The notes under the pieces: generated by a model
Database searches by the model: none
What the model was told of the DNA's origin: nothing
Seen by the model: the letters and a program-made list of their open reading frames with translations, nothing else
Translations under genes and position numbers: made by a program
In this document: piece by piece, positions 23,609 to 34,990 of the stretch
How the letters are laid out: each line of letters begins with the position of its first letter
Numbering within the stretch: the first letter of the stretch is position 1
From: Pseudocercospora fijiensis CIRAD86
Taxonomy: Eukaryota; Ascomycota; Dothideomycetes; Mycosphaerellales; Mycosphaerellaceae
DNA: 64,000 bases
Assembly (NCBI RefSeq): GCF_000340215.1
Contig: NW_006921532.1
Location: 10,264,188-10,328,187, forward strand
Reading direction: 5' to 3'

Positions 23609-24986
23609 ATTGGCTGCCTCCTCGAATGCTGATCACGAATCTGCGATCAGCAAGACGGCGGCGGTATGGATGCGTTTGTGGCGAGCGAGCGCGAGGGGTG
23701 GTGAGGGGGGTGCTGGGATGGTGGCCGTCGCGGTCGCGTTTCTGAGCGCGGATGAGGGCGATGAACGACAGATTCAAGCTGGAAGTGCGTCTTGGCGCTT
23801 GCCATGCCTACGCGAGAAAAAAGTATGGGATTCACGTGAGCAATTAGTCCTGCGCCGGCCTAGTAACAATTGATTGGGGATTTATTTAGCATTGATTGAA
23901 GGCCCCGGCGCAGGACTTCCAAGTTGAGTTGGGTGGCACACTGGCACTGGGCAATACCTAATCTAATCCACAAGACCGCACCAGCGATTTGATACCATGC
24001 CATGCCATGCTATTGAGCCATCTTAAATGTCTCAGCTGCACCCGCAGACATGGTACGAAGCACGCGAGGGAGGACTGACTTATAATTATATAGTGTTGCG
24101 GTGAAGGTCGACAGTAGGGCAGTGGAGAGGCTCCCCTCGCTCGCTCGCTTGCTTTGCCGAAAATAAAGAATGCTCTCTGGGCGGTCAGTTGTTGGCGGCC
24201 AGCACCTTGCAAACCTAGCACGAATACGAATGCGGCCGGCGAAGAGAGCATGAAGGCAACACGTAGCACGGTAGCATACACGTCTCCTGCAGTACGCCAG
24301 TAACATATAACCGTTCTTAAGGAAATTCTATGCTGCTATTCGAGCCACCACATCGGTAACCACCGCCGCCGCCGCTCCATCAGGCTCAGGCGGTCGACAA
24401 CTGCGACTTTCGCGCCATCATCTCGGCTGCGAAGCTCCTAGCCTCCATTTCCTTCCGGCGGCCTGTCTGTGTGAAAGCACTCATCAAAGGAAGAGATTGA
24501 TTCGTGAAACCAACCAACGTCCTGCTCGAGGCTCCCAGCGCAGCTCAGCGCAGCCCGCCGACACCGACACCACTCAAACAGGCAAACAGCTTCGCACAAT
24601 CGCGCCCACAGCAGTTGCATTCTACTACACGTGCCGCGCCAGTCACTCCTTACATCCTCTCAGCACATCTGCGCACCTGCGCACCTGCCCTGCCCTGCAG
24701 TATCCACTCCCACGCCGCAGCTAGGGAAGCGCGACAAGACAGAAGACGCACGTCAGTCGTACGAACCACTTTCGAGCACGAGAATTGTCGCATGCGACTC
24801 AATCAGCCTGCACCGCTATTTCCCTTCGCTTCACTCCTCTGAGCGAGCACACCACCCGCGCCGCCTTATATCTGCGCGCGCCCTGCGTCGCTCAAGCCAC
24901 TCCTGAGAGACGTCAAGCTTCAATACCGCACCACGCCGCGCCGCGCCGTCGACATCCAAGAGCACCGCCTGTGACCGCGGAGCACC
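23609..24986 (+). promoter_or_regulatory. Divergent promoter region, eIF3a and G-gamma
   Basis: This region separates two divergent start codons. It includes CT/CA-rich tracts after 24500 that look like a long 5' leader of the G-gamma gene. Small open frames on both strands look random. I saw no RNA gene. Confidence 0.5.
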
Positions 24987-25404
24987 ATGTCTTCACCTTA
25001 CGAGATCCGCACGAACGACAATGGCAAGACTAAGAAGCAATCCATGGCCGAACTGAAGCTCCGACGACTCACCGAGCTCAATCAGCGATTGCAGGAGGAT
25101 TTGAACCGCAGAAGGATACCTGTGTCAGAGGCTGCAATGGAGTAAGCCCGGCTCCTCGCAGCCATAAGCCATTGTGATTGATGCTAACGCGCTCATAGCT
25201 TGATCGCATTCACCGACAAAGAGCCCAAGGTACATATGTTGTCTAGGAGCTGTCACGCGGCGCCGCGCCCAGCTCATCTCTTGACTCTGCCTGCTGACTC
25301 TGCAATCACAGGATTTCATGGTTCCCAGCCGCTGGGGCACAATCGACAAGCGCGAAGATCCTTATGCACCACAGCAATCCAACGGCTGCTGCTCCGTCAT
25401 GTAG
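24987..25404 (+). CDS. gpgA: Heterotrimeric G-protein gamma subunit
   Basis: A small protein (92 aa) that pairs with G-beta and anchors the dimer to the membrane in pheromone and nutrient signalling. Three exons: 24987-25141, 25199-25229, 25312-25404 (introns 57 and 82 bp; GTAAGC...CATAG and GTACAT...CACAG). The spliced product has the G-gamma helix ELKLRRLTELNQRL, then RIPVSEAAMDLI, KDFMVPSRWG, EDPYAPQQ, and ends CCSVM, a CAAX box for prenylation with a second Cys for palmitoylation. Every block matches fungal G-gamma subunits (Ste18/GpgA). The exons are too short for simple ORF finders. The 31-bp middle exon is supported by frame and motif continuity. Confidence 0.95.
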
Positions 25405-27161
25405 CACGTCCACCTATGATACCTAATCTCTCTGGCTTGTTTATAGCATCGGCGTTTTCAGCGGACGGTGGTGTTGGGAAAAGAGCGGCGACTTTTCGTG
25501 AGCTCGATTTTGTGTTGTTTGAAAGAAGGCTTCGAGAGCGGCATGGGGCCGTTAAGTTGCAAAAATTACATTGATGCCGTACATGGGGACTGGGCGCAAG
25601 ACATGTAGATGAGGTTCTGTACCAGTAACGTCCTGTCCCTCTTCTAATCGCACTGGCCTTGACTGAAGGTGCAAATCACTCAACGCCCACCATAAATTGC
25701 AATGATCTGGCCCAGGAATGCATGCTGTGACAGCATTTGAACCTCTGCCAGCGAAAGATTGCGGACCACTGTCCGGCGCCGCCTATGCAGAGGACAGCGC
25801 TCAAGATCAAAGCCGACGTCCAGATTCTTTCGCGGAGAAATCGCCTTGTCTCACTGATAAATCATGGTGTAGCGCCTGGACACGCAGAGAGTGACATGGA
25901 TATTCTCGGCATCTGGGCAGCTGTGAGATGATGCCCTGGTCATCCAGTTATTATATTTATGATCGGCCACAGCCTCTGAGCATCCGGCGCTCCTCCAAGC
26001 GGCAGTCCGGCCATTCCAACGACTAGCTACACGCGAGGCTGCGCCACGCCACATGCACGGAAGATGAAGCGCGCATCCGGTGTATCTTTCGACGAGTTTT
26101 CGTTCGCGCCGCATACGGCTTCTCAAATCTTTCACTACTGTGAAAAGCCATCCTCATTCGGCCAATCTACTATGCAACCAGCCATGTGCATCTCACGTGA
26201 GCCCAAGATCAGGCCAAAGCCCGACTGATGTTTCCTTCCTGACCGAGCGTGTGCAGTCGAAGATATTGATCGAATGCAATGTGCAGAAGACATGCTGTGA
26301 GCTTATCGTGCATGAGGTTGGCAATCATTAGTACATACTTCGCCCTGGAGAACCCGGGAATGTTTGAACAGCGTTCGCTGAAGCCATCTGGAGCAGAGGT
26401 TGGGAGGTGATACAGCAGTGGCATATATATAGCTAACTGCTTCCATAATAGCTGGGCCCAGAGGCGTAGGCGCAATAGCGCGGAAGCTTGTGCTTCCATG
26501 TGCTTGCTCGCGCAAATTGGCATCATCTGGCCTATCAGCTGCTTGGGTCGGCTGATCCCATGCGTGTGTGTTCTTCGTCCCTGAGTCCCTCTGCCACATC
26601 CCACGCTCCCCATAGCCCTCACCCTCCCAAGTGTAGTATCTGGCGCCTTTCCTCATCATGCTCTTTTCCGTGGCGTGGCATGGCATGGCATGTACGGGCG
26701 TGCGCAGCTGCGGCCTACCATCACTGCGCATAGGCTTAGGTGGAGTATAGTCCAGCGTGCGTCGTCAAAGTGCACCCGAGAAACCAGCACCACCACGCTC
26801 CACAAGCTTTTCCTAGTCTCACCACACTGACCACTGACCACACTTCACTTCTCGACCACGCTCGCTCGCTCGCTCGCTACACTGAGGTCCAGGCGCACTC
26901 CTCCGCGCAGTCAAGCAGTGTCTTGCCGACACACGCTGCTGCTGCCGCCGCCGCTGCTGCTGCTGCTGTCGCTGCTGTCAGACTCTCGCAGCGTTGCGGC
27001 GTCCAGCGTCGACGTGCATTCGGACCTCGAACATCCTGAACCGCTAGTCCGCCAGGCCGCCGCGATCGTGCGCACAGCCGCGCGATCTCCCACTTCCTCA
27101 CCATTGAACCACTTCGCCATCCAGGCCCGCAGACCTGCTTTGTGGCGCTTCAATTGGTCTG
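25405..27161 (+). other. Long spacer before the bHLH gene
   Basis: It includes the 3' flank of G-gamma and a likely long 5' leader of the bHLH gene. CTCG repeats lie at about 26863-26878 and GCT/GCC triplets at about 26936-26980. No coding region or RNA gene is supported. Confidence 0.5.
26936..26980 (+). repeat. Imperfect (GCT/GCC)n microsatellite
   Basis: Mixed GCT and GCC triplets lie about 200 bp upstream of the bHLH start codon. Confidence 0.85.
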
Positions 27162-29363
27162 ATGGATGCCTCTACCGAGCAGGCATGGTCGCGACCTCCA
27201 GACCAAGTCGACCCAATGGCGCAAATAAACACCACCCTCGACGACCTAGGCACTCTTTTCGAATTCGGCGACATTGACCTGAACAATATACCGAGTGTTG
27301 ATGGCCCACACTATGATGAACATATGCAACAGTCTGGCACACACCCACATACTCCCTTCGACGAGATAAGCGAGGCACAAGCAACAGCGGGCACAAATGC
27401 ACAGGACTTTGGAGCGCACCAATTTGGCATAAGCACTGGCGATCATGGGCAACACCAGCATCGCTTCAATGCTCAAGGACAGACAAGCAATCCATACGCA
27501 CAAGATGCCGTATTTCAGCAGCAGATGCAAGGCTTCCACCAAAATCAGCAATTTCAGTTCCAAGGAATGCAGGGTTTCCCGTCGCATCAACATGTGCCAC
27601 CGACCCCAAACAGCTTTGAAATGCACGGCGAGGCAGGCAGATTTCTGCAGCACCAGATGGATCCGCAGCATCGTACAATCTTGGAGCAGAGGTATCAGTT
27701 GAGGAAAGAAGATGCCGTGAGTCAAGTGGGAGGAGGAAATTCATGCATCTTGCTTACTCGAGAACAGATTGCCTTCACACCCATGGTTTCGCCTACTGGT
27801 ACACCTCATTACAACGTGCAGCCCGAATTCACAATACCGGGAGCATACTTCTCACCCTTGACCTCTCCTATGCTCGGAGCACAAAATGGGCAAGCCCAGC
27901 ACAACCAGGGCTATTACACAAACCCTAGCACTGCACCTAGCTCAAATGCTACTTCACCTATGGATCCAAGCATAGATGTCGACATGATGGAAGACGAGCT
28001 ATCTCTCAACGATGCTCTAGATCCACAATCACGAAAATCAACCAGACGGAAAGTTGCAACGCCTCGAAGTGCAGGCCCGCTTGCAAGGGTCAAGCAGTCT
28101 CCCATCCAAAAGGCGTCCAAGCGAAAATCCGGATCCATGCTGTCCTCCTTAGCACCCACGTTGGAACTGGATGGTAATCTTGAAGTGCAGGGATCCAAGA
28201 GTGCTCAGCCAGTGTCAGGAGGTCTTCAAATGCCCCGAAATGACGGTTCAGAAAATGGTAGCATCAGCCCCAAACCTCTCATCGAGGCGCTTATGGGTCC
28301 ACCTCCGAAGCCGACTTCAAGCAAAACACAGTCGCCTGCGATTACTGGCCACCAAAAGACACAAAATGTTCTTGGGGAAGCGGCGACACCGAAATCGCTT
28401 CTATCGATGCGAGGCGCCTCTCAGGTATCGGCCAAAGTGGACCAAAGATCGTCACAGGCGACCAACGATCACATGGTGCTAGAAGACATCCAATTGCCTG
28501 CTGCAGCTGCAGACACGTCCTCGCGTAGACCTTCGCTATCTCAGATCAACGCGCAAGTACATTCTTCAACTTCCGCAGAAAAAACACCACGGCTTTCGGC
28601 GCGAAAAACTCCCAAACTTGGACCCCAAAGCACACCGTCCTCAGCAAGACCTGCATCAGCTGCACCGAGCCCTTCCTTGGTCGGTTCTCCTATGACTGCA
28701 TCGACACCTGGAGCGCTTCTCAAGAATGGCAAAGTAGAAAGCAAAGGCGGCAGAGGGAATAAAAAGCGTGGCAGCGTTAGCAGCAGTGGCAATCTTTTGT
28801 CACCCGCACTTCGCCCAAGGATAAGTCCAAGCATAAAACCTCTACTTCCCGAAGGCGCGTCGCTGCATTCTCCCACACACGCTCTACTCCTTGCTTCGAA
28901 GTCGAACTACCAGAATCTCCTCGAAGGCAACCACCTGCCAGGAGTCCATTATCCAGATTCTCTTTCCACAGGGCTGACCTCAAAACGCACATCACACAAA
29001 GTCGCAGAACAGGGACGAAGAAATCGAATCAACGAAGCCCTCAAAGAGATGCAGTCACTATTACCAAAAGCCGCGCAATCGAAAACTAAGGACCCTGCCA
29101 GCAGTGATAGTCCCGAAGCCGTAGGCGATGCAGACAGCAAAGACACGAAGGAGGACTCCGTGGCGAAGAGTAATAATAGCAAAGCCGCGACCGTGGAATC
29201 TGCGAATGAGTACATACGAAAGCTGCAGAAAGAGAATGCTGCCCTTCTCGCACTGAAGCAGGAGAATGAGGAGATGTGGAAGAGGCTTCAGCAGCACGAA
29301 AGTGGTGGTGTCAACAGCCCTGTCGCAGACAACACAAGCCCTGCCGCTGTTGCTGCGAAATGA
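27162..29363 (+). CDS. bHLH transcription factor of the NUC-1/PHO4/PalcA type
   Basis: A predicted DNA-binding regulator, by resemblance the activator of phosphate-starvation genes. Two exons: 27162-27716 and 27768-29363. The 51-bp intron (GTGAGT...AACAG) contains no stop, so it hides inside an open frame; removing it joins KEDA to IAFTPMVSPTGTP. The product is 716 aa. The N-terminal half is rich in Gln, His and Pro (FQQQMQGFHQNQQFQFQ). The C-terminus has the basic region and helix HKVAEQGRRNRINEAL (from about residue 595), a loop rich in Ser/Lys/Asp, and a second helix running into a leucine-zipper-like coil (ANEYIRKLQKENAALLALK). HKxAEQGRRNRIN is the pattern of NUC-1. The assignment as the phosphate regulator is inference. 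Confidence 0.85.
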   Translation: MDASTEQAWSRPPDQVDPMAQINTTLDDLGTLFEFGDIDLNNIPSVDGPHYDEHMQQSGTHPHTPFDEISEAQATAGTNAQDFGAHQFGISTGDHGQHQHRFNAQGQTSNPYAQDAVFQQQMQGFHQNQQFQFQGMQGFPSHQHVPPTPNSFEMHGEAGRFLQHQMDPQHRTILEQRYQLRKEDAVSQVGGGNSCILLTREQIAFTPMVSPTGTPHYNVQPEFTIPGAYFSPLTSPMLGAQNGQAQHNQGYYTNPSTAPSSNATSPMDPSIDVDMMEDELSLNDALDPQSRKSTRRKVATPRSAGPLARVKQSPIQKASKRKSGSMLSSLAPTLELDGNLEVQGSKSAQPVSGGLQMPRNDGSENGSISPKPLIEALMGPPPKPTSSKTQSPAITGHQKTQNVLGEAATPKSLLSMRGASQVSAKVDQRSSQATNDHMVLEDIQLPAAAADTSSRRPSLSQINAQVHSSTSAEKTPRLSARKTPKLGPQSTPSSARPASAAPSPSLVGSPMTASTPGALLKNGKVESKGGRGNKKRGSVSSSGNLLSPALRPRISPSIKPLLPEGASLHSPTHALLLASKSNYQNLLEGNHLPGVHYPDSLSTGLTSKRTSHKVAEQGRRNRINEALKEMQSLLPKAAQSKTKDPASSDSPEAVGDADSKDTKEDSVAKSNNSKAATVESANEYIRKLQKENAALLALKQENEEMWKRLQQHESGGVNSPVADNTSPAAVAAK

Positions 29364-29767
29364 GAACAGATTAGCTGGGGCGGGCGTTCTTGATTTTTAT
29401 GCGCGATGCCTGGTATGACGACGACGAGAATCATGTGGGTAGTCTTGATCATAGAGCAAAGAGGTCGGGAGGGAAAGCTTAATGTGTCTATTCTGATTCT
29501 GCGTGCTGAGCGGAAATTTGGCGTTGAATGTCTGGAGTTGGAGGCTTGAAGTGCTCACAGTTATTTTATGCGCGCGCGAGAACAAAATTTGCTTTTCTGG
29601 CTGCTATGGACGTGAAAATGGGTGGGATTTTGAATTGTGATACCTCGAGCAAGCAAGGCGTTTCTGGGAGGAGACAGAGAGAAAGGAAGATTGAGAGTTT
29701 TAATGTCGATTTGTACATACTCATGACATTATCATCAATGATCCGAAAAGGCTCAAACTACTCAAAT
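29364..29767. other. Convergent spacer, bHLH and F-box genes
   Basis: 3' flanks of two convergent genes, 404 bp. No further feature seen. Confidence 0.6.
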
Positions 29768-31463
29768 CTAATTCATCCATATCTCATTAGAAATCTCGGG
29801 TTCAGGTGTGCTGGCTCTCGATTCTGATGATGTATGGGTATTTGAAGCCTCGTACTTCATGAGTGCATCGAGGTCCACCCGCTGGTAATATGAGATATGA
29901 CCGAAACCTTCCCAGAATTGTGCGAGGCGGTCGTGAGATATCATGATCAGTTGCGATGGAGTGTACTGATCTGTCCAAACGTTAGCAAAGGCCGAGGTAG
30001 GCTTTTTGCTTGGACGACTTACCTCGTTGGAATCCTCTTCCAGCCATATGTCCCGCGCTCCTCACCACCCTAGCACCTTGAAACATCTCCTCATCGGCAA
30101 TTCGAATGAAACCCCCGCGTCCAATATCCGGAGCTATGAATGTGTACTCTCCTCGAGGGATGTTCGGGTCACCGGTCAATTTGATGGCTTCGATGCGTCC
30201 TGTGGGTGGATCTTCGATATCGTGCATTGCAGAGCTGGGGCTTGCCGGAGGTGAGTCGTAGCCTACATCTGTGCCGGCTTCGGTGAGGGTTCCTTCTGGC
30301 AAGTCGAGAAGTTCTTCCATGGCAGTGACAAAACTCTGGTTGCTGCCCACGCTGCCTCTGCGGCCACCGCGGAACCATTCTCGTAGCCAATCCATTCTTG
30401 ATGGCAAAGGGCTTTCTTGGTCTGGATCGGGCTGAGTGATGACGAGAAATTCGCAGCCATGGCCGCTGTAGTCTCCACACCAAATGCCTTGCCATGGCTT
30501 TTGTGGTGTAGGTGTGTAGCATGAGGCAGGCATCGATGCATAGGTCGTGATGTCTTCTGGCATGCGAATATCCGTACCTCCTGCTGTAGAGCCAAGACCA
30601 TTGGCGAAGTATGGCATTCCTACGCCCAAGGCTGCTGACACACTGCTGCCAGAGCTGATTGTGATCCAGCTTGGAATGGTTCTCCGTCCTGTATACTCGA
30701 CCCACTTTCGGATGCGGAAGTTGTTCTGACTGACTTCGTCCAACGTTGAAGGACGATGGCCAGCAGAAGAGTAGCGATCGTTACTGTCATTTCGTGCTCG
30801 ACCAGAAGCCGGAAATCTCAAAGGTGGCCATACAGATGTCTGCTCCGTGATTGCAGCTTTGGGGAGATTGCGGCAGAGCATGAATGAGCTGTATAGTCCT
30901 GACTCGGAGAATGTTTCCATCAACGTCTCTTTGCTGTAGGTGGAGCGTGGGGCATAGGCGCGATCGGATGGATTGCCATGGCTAGAGTCCTGGTTTTGCC
31001 AACTGTTGAGATGCAGTCTCATGGCGGGTTTGTGAAGGTCCAGCGTTACTCTTGGCTCGAAGCTGTGAATGATGACTTCTGAGTCCTTCTCCCAGAATGA
31101 AAGGGTGTGAGGACCTCTGGTGGCTGCTATTGAGTGTGCGGTGATGGCTCCGGTCTTCTGATCAAATCTAGCCAGAAGCAGTTTGCCCATGGGTTCGGTA
31201 TCACCAAACCAGATGTATTGCTTTGTGAGAAACCAATGTGGATGGTGGCCGATGTACAACTCCCGAAATGATTTGGCTGGAGACGGTTCTGAGATGGCAT
31301 TGGGAATGAAGTCGTTTACAATCGGCTGCCATATTGTGTCATGATAGCTTATGTCGCGAAGGCGACGGCATACTGGAGCAATGCATGCAAGATGGTGAGC
31401 GTCCAGAAATGTAAGGATGTGTTGGATGAGTTCAGTCGGCAATTGCAGCAATGGCGTGGCCAT
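29768..31463 (-). CDS. F-box protein (fungal type)
   Basis: A likely substrate receptor of an SCF ubiquitin ligase; the target is unknown. Two exons on the minus strand: 31463-30023 and 29970-29768 (intron 52 bp, GTAAGT...GGACAG), giving 547 aa. The F-box is at residues 5-45 (LQLPTELIQHILTFLDAHH, then ACIAPVCRRLRDIS). The body resembles fungal F-box proteins with a beta-rich ligand domain (YIGHHPHWFLTKQYIWFGD; WKGIW-like WQGIWCGDYSGHGCEF). The second exon adds QYTPSQLIMISHDRLAQFW and ends in ISNEIWMN. Without it the frame stops early at 29982. Confidence 0.88.
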
Positions 31464-31790
31464 CTTGTTTGCAGCATCAATTTCGGACCATCAGTTCTGG
31501 GAGTGCAGCAATCGCCGAATGTTCTTCGCGAGAGAAACAGACTTTCGGTGCCGCAGTGAGTATGACGGCTCGTACACGTTTAGCTCCTATTTCGGAAGGA
31601 CATCCGCACATTTCTCTGGTGTGAGTTATGCATGTGGAAAGGCAGAAGTGGTGCTCGCGCCATCGCGGCAATTGCCACTGCCACTGCCACGGCCACGGCC
31701 ACGGCCACGGCCACGGCCACGATCTGCATCGGCATCGGCATCGGCACCGGCTGACACACACCGATACAGGGTGACCCCCTTGTCTCGGGC
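31464..31790 (-). promoter_or_regulatory. Upstream region of the F-box gene
   Basis: Host-like DNA with CCACGG and GGCATC hexamer repeats at 31677-31745. The transposon block begins just after it. Confidence 0.55.
31677..31745 (+). repeat. Hexamer minisatellites (CCACGG)n and (GGCATC)n
   Basis: About six CCACNG units are followed by about three GGCATC units, between the F-box gene and the transposon block. Confidence 0.9.
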
Positions 31791-31799
31791 CAAGTAAAG

Positions 31800-33385
31800 G
31801 TTAGAGTTATCGACAAGGGCGTATCTAGGCGCATATGAAAGCAGCTTAGTGCTGCTAAGAGTGAATAACCTTAGCTGCTAACTGCTATAGGCAATAGGCA
31901 GGCAGCTAGCAGCCTAATAGTAAAGATTATAGCATATAAGAAGCGCTAAGTAGACTAATTAAAGTAGATTAAATACTACGTATAGAAGCAGCTAATTATA
32001 AGAGCTAGCTATTTATTTAAACCTCCGGAGAAAGAGACAAATTACAATAGAAAGAGACTAATCTAAGTATAAAGTTAGTAAGGAATAGAGCTACTATTAG
32101 TAGTAATTACTGCCTTAACCCTCGCTAGTATACTACTAATAAGCTCTCTAATATAGTTAATAGTAACAATATTAGTCTAGAGCTATATAACTCTAGCTTC
32201 TATATTAGCTCGTTTAGTTAGTACTCTACTAGTATAGAGTGCCTTCTTAATAGCTACCTATATATTCTTAATAGGATTGAGGTCCGGACTGTTTAGTAGC
32301 TAGTCTATAAAGGGCATACCGTATATAGTAAGCTACTCTTTAGTCTTCTTAGCATTGTAGGTAGGAGCATTGTCTTATTAGAAGAGTGCGTATTAAAGGA
32401 ACTCGTAACGGTCGAATAGAAGGTCCTTATCGTTGCCTAAGTTAAGGAATAGTATGTCTCGCTTAAGGGCTTCGTTAGAGAGGATATCGTTAATTAGTCG
32501 TAGGTGTTCTTAGATAGTAGGCAGTATATGTTTAATATAGGAAGTAGTATTAATAGTACCCTATTCCTTCCGCTACTATAGAATAATATTAGACCGTCTA
32601 GTGCGGCCGGAAATAGCGCCCTAAAATAGTATATAAGGGATCTCTTTAAACTTAGATACTAGGCAATCGTCGTTAAATAGTTTAGTTAGTTTGCGAGTAA
32701 TATAGAGCCGTTAGTATCTACCTCTATAGTAGGCAAACTCGTCCGAGAAGGACACGTTATTCTAGTTACCTGCTTTCTAGAAGCGATAGTTTAGTGCCTA
32801 TTGAAGCCTTAGTGTCTTAGTCCGCTTACTAAGCTATAGTCTAGCAATTGCAATATAGCGACGATAACCTACGGCTCTATAGATACGTTACATTGTCCTT
32901 GCTAAGTAAGGCAGGTTTAAATAGTCCCTTAATTGACTATAAGATATATGCCTATAGTTAGTATTGCCTGTATTTGTTAGCAATAATCGACTTAAAGTAA
33001 GCTAAATACTAACCTTTAAGAGCCGCTTCTATACGGTCTATTAGAGCCGGCTATAACTAATTAATACTATCTAGCAAGAAGCGCACTTTGCGCTTAGGAG
33101 GTAAGTGCTTTAGCCTTGCTTTAACTAGAGTAATAACCTTACTAACAATACGAGAGATATCCTTATAGTTACGGTCTAGGAAGCTAGCAATATCGTTAAT
33201 AGTCTAGTTGCGTTTATATAGCTCCTTAGTGTAGAACCTAAGCCGATAGCGCTTAAGAAGATCTTGTCTCTTCCTACGCTAAGTATACTAATAAGCTATC
33301 TTATTAACGAGGCTCTTATCTAAGGTCTCCTAGTAATAGTCTAGCAGTTAGAGTATGTCCTATAGCTAAGAGTCGCCGGTTATAG
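31800..33385 (-). mobile_element. Tc1/mariner transposon copy 2, 3' part, split by Gypsy
   Basis: A decayed transposase reads right to left. From the minus strand: helical N-terminal words (LYKRN, then TINDIASFLDRNYKDISRIV) near 33180-33260; the first catalytic block VSFSDEF near 32750 (Asp kept); the second DNAPTYNAKKTKE near 32360 (Asp kept); the third NSPDLNPIKNI near 32270-32300, where the catalytic Glu is Lys; then a C-terminal tail stopping near 32080. Stops interrupt all of it. The 5' part continues at 40514 beyond the inserted Gypsy element. The left end, about 31800-32040, is diffuse. Confidence 0.85.
33381..33385 (+). repeat. Target-site duplication TATAG (left)
   Basis: It matches TATAG at 40514-40518, directly outside the two LTRs. 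Five bases is the usual size for Gypsy integration. Confidence 0.8.
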
Positions 33386-33583
33386 TATAAGAAGGGTTAT
33401 ATTAGTAGGTAGATAGGGTAGTAGTAGGTATAGGTAGTATTCGATAGAGAACTAGGAGGAGAAGGAGGAAGGCAGGCTAGTTAGCCTACTACTAAGCGCT
33501 AAGCCCTACCTAAGGCATCGAGACCCTAGCTTTACTTAAGCCCGGTTATATACTAATTACGTGTAACCTCTTTAGTCCTAATA
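33386..33583 (-). repeat. 3' LTR of the full-length Gypsy element
   Basis: 198 bp, equal in length and near-identical by eye to 40316-40513. The inner side carries the polypurine tract (minus strand AGAAGGGAAGCG) next to the LTR start TATTAGG. Confidence 0.93.
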
Positions 33584-34869
33584 TACGCTTCCCTTCTAAA
33601 GGCCGCGCCCTCGTAGCCGGTCTTTGTTCTAGTCTTAACCTCTATTGCTACTAACTTAGTAGGTCTAATAAGCCGCTTAGTCCGCGCTAAATTGAACATA
33701 CAACTACCGATTATATAACTATATTAAACCTTACCTCTAACACAATACAATATCTAACTCTAACTACGCTATCCTTATATATAATAAAGTAATATATAAC
33801 TACGAGAATTGAGGACCTTCGACTAATTATAATACGAGCGCGTCTTTCCTACTATAATAGGTAGACGTACGAGGTATTGCAGCCCTGCCTCCGTTCTAAG
33901 TAATGTCGTACCGAGTTCTTTGCGTCTACTCTTAAAAGACCTAGCAATGTCCGCTTCCGAGGGTTGTCCGTTCCGAGGGATTGTTCTTATTATTACGAGG
34001 GCTATTATTTACTGTCGTAGTTTTACTAGCCTAAATTAGTTAGGTTTGGCAGCCTTTAAGTGTTAACTAATTATATCTTTTCAAAAAACTCAGTTCTTCT
34101 AGTTTCTATAGGTAAAGGCTATTATAAGTATAATAGTTAAGGTTTACCTCGCTTAAAGGGTTAGAAAGATCGAGGAGTAACCTATTATTCGCAAGATCGA
34201 CCCCGGCTAGCTTAGCTCTATAGTTTTTGCCCTTAGTTAGTCTATTAATCGCTTAATCTTTTAAGCGGCTTAAAGTTTTAATTAACGTTTTAATCAAACC
34301 TTTAATATAGCTATTCTTTTAACTTAATTAGTATAGCGCGCCTCCGGCCTTAGGCCGTAGTATAAGTAAGGTTGTCTTCGCAAGTATAGCGGCAATAGTA
34401 GGTAATGTTAACAATAGCGGCGCTAGTCGTCTTAGCGCTAACTTTACCTTCTTCTAATTTCCTTCTTTAACTAATAACAACTCGGCAATACCGTTACTAA
34501 TATAGCTGCGCCGGCCGCGCCGTTATAAGCGCGACGCCGCCCTCGCCGATCGCCTAGGCCTCGAGGCCTCGATAGAATAAAGGAACAAGAGGGAGACCTA
34601 AATACTAGAAGAAGGGCCTTATAGGGCGCGTTAGTAGAGAGGTAGTTTCCTAAAAGAGTAGCGAATAGTTAACGCGTTATAGCGCGCTTATTAACACTCG
34701 GTACGCGTTTACTATAGTAGTATAGTTTTATTGTCCTAGTTTGCCGGCCTCTAATTAGTTAGCTAATAGCACCCCGGGGGTAGTATTGTCCTAGGCCTTA
34801 ATAGTAACATTATAAGCTTTTAGCCTTCTTCTTGTTCTTTACGCTAGTCTAATACTTATCTAATAACTC

Positions 34870-34990
34870 GGTTATATCCTTAAAGGAACCTTTAGCTTCC
34901 TACGAGTCCTATTTAGGTAGATAGCCTTACTATCTTAGGAGGTACTCCTTCTTGCCTTATCTAGTCCGATGCTTTAGGATACGTTCTATA
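34870..34990 (-). pseudogene. Chromodomain remnant of Gypsy pol
   Basis: The minus strand reads KKEYLLR, stops, GYLPK, then KGSFKDITELLDKY. This fits a chromodomain after the integrase, with tryptophan codons turned to stops. Confidence 0.75.
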
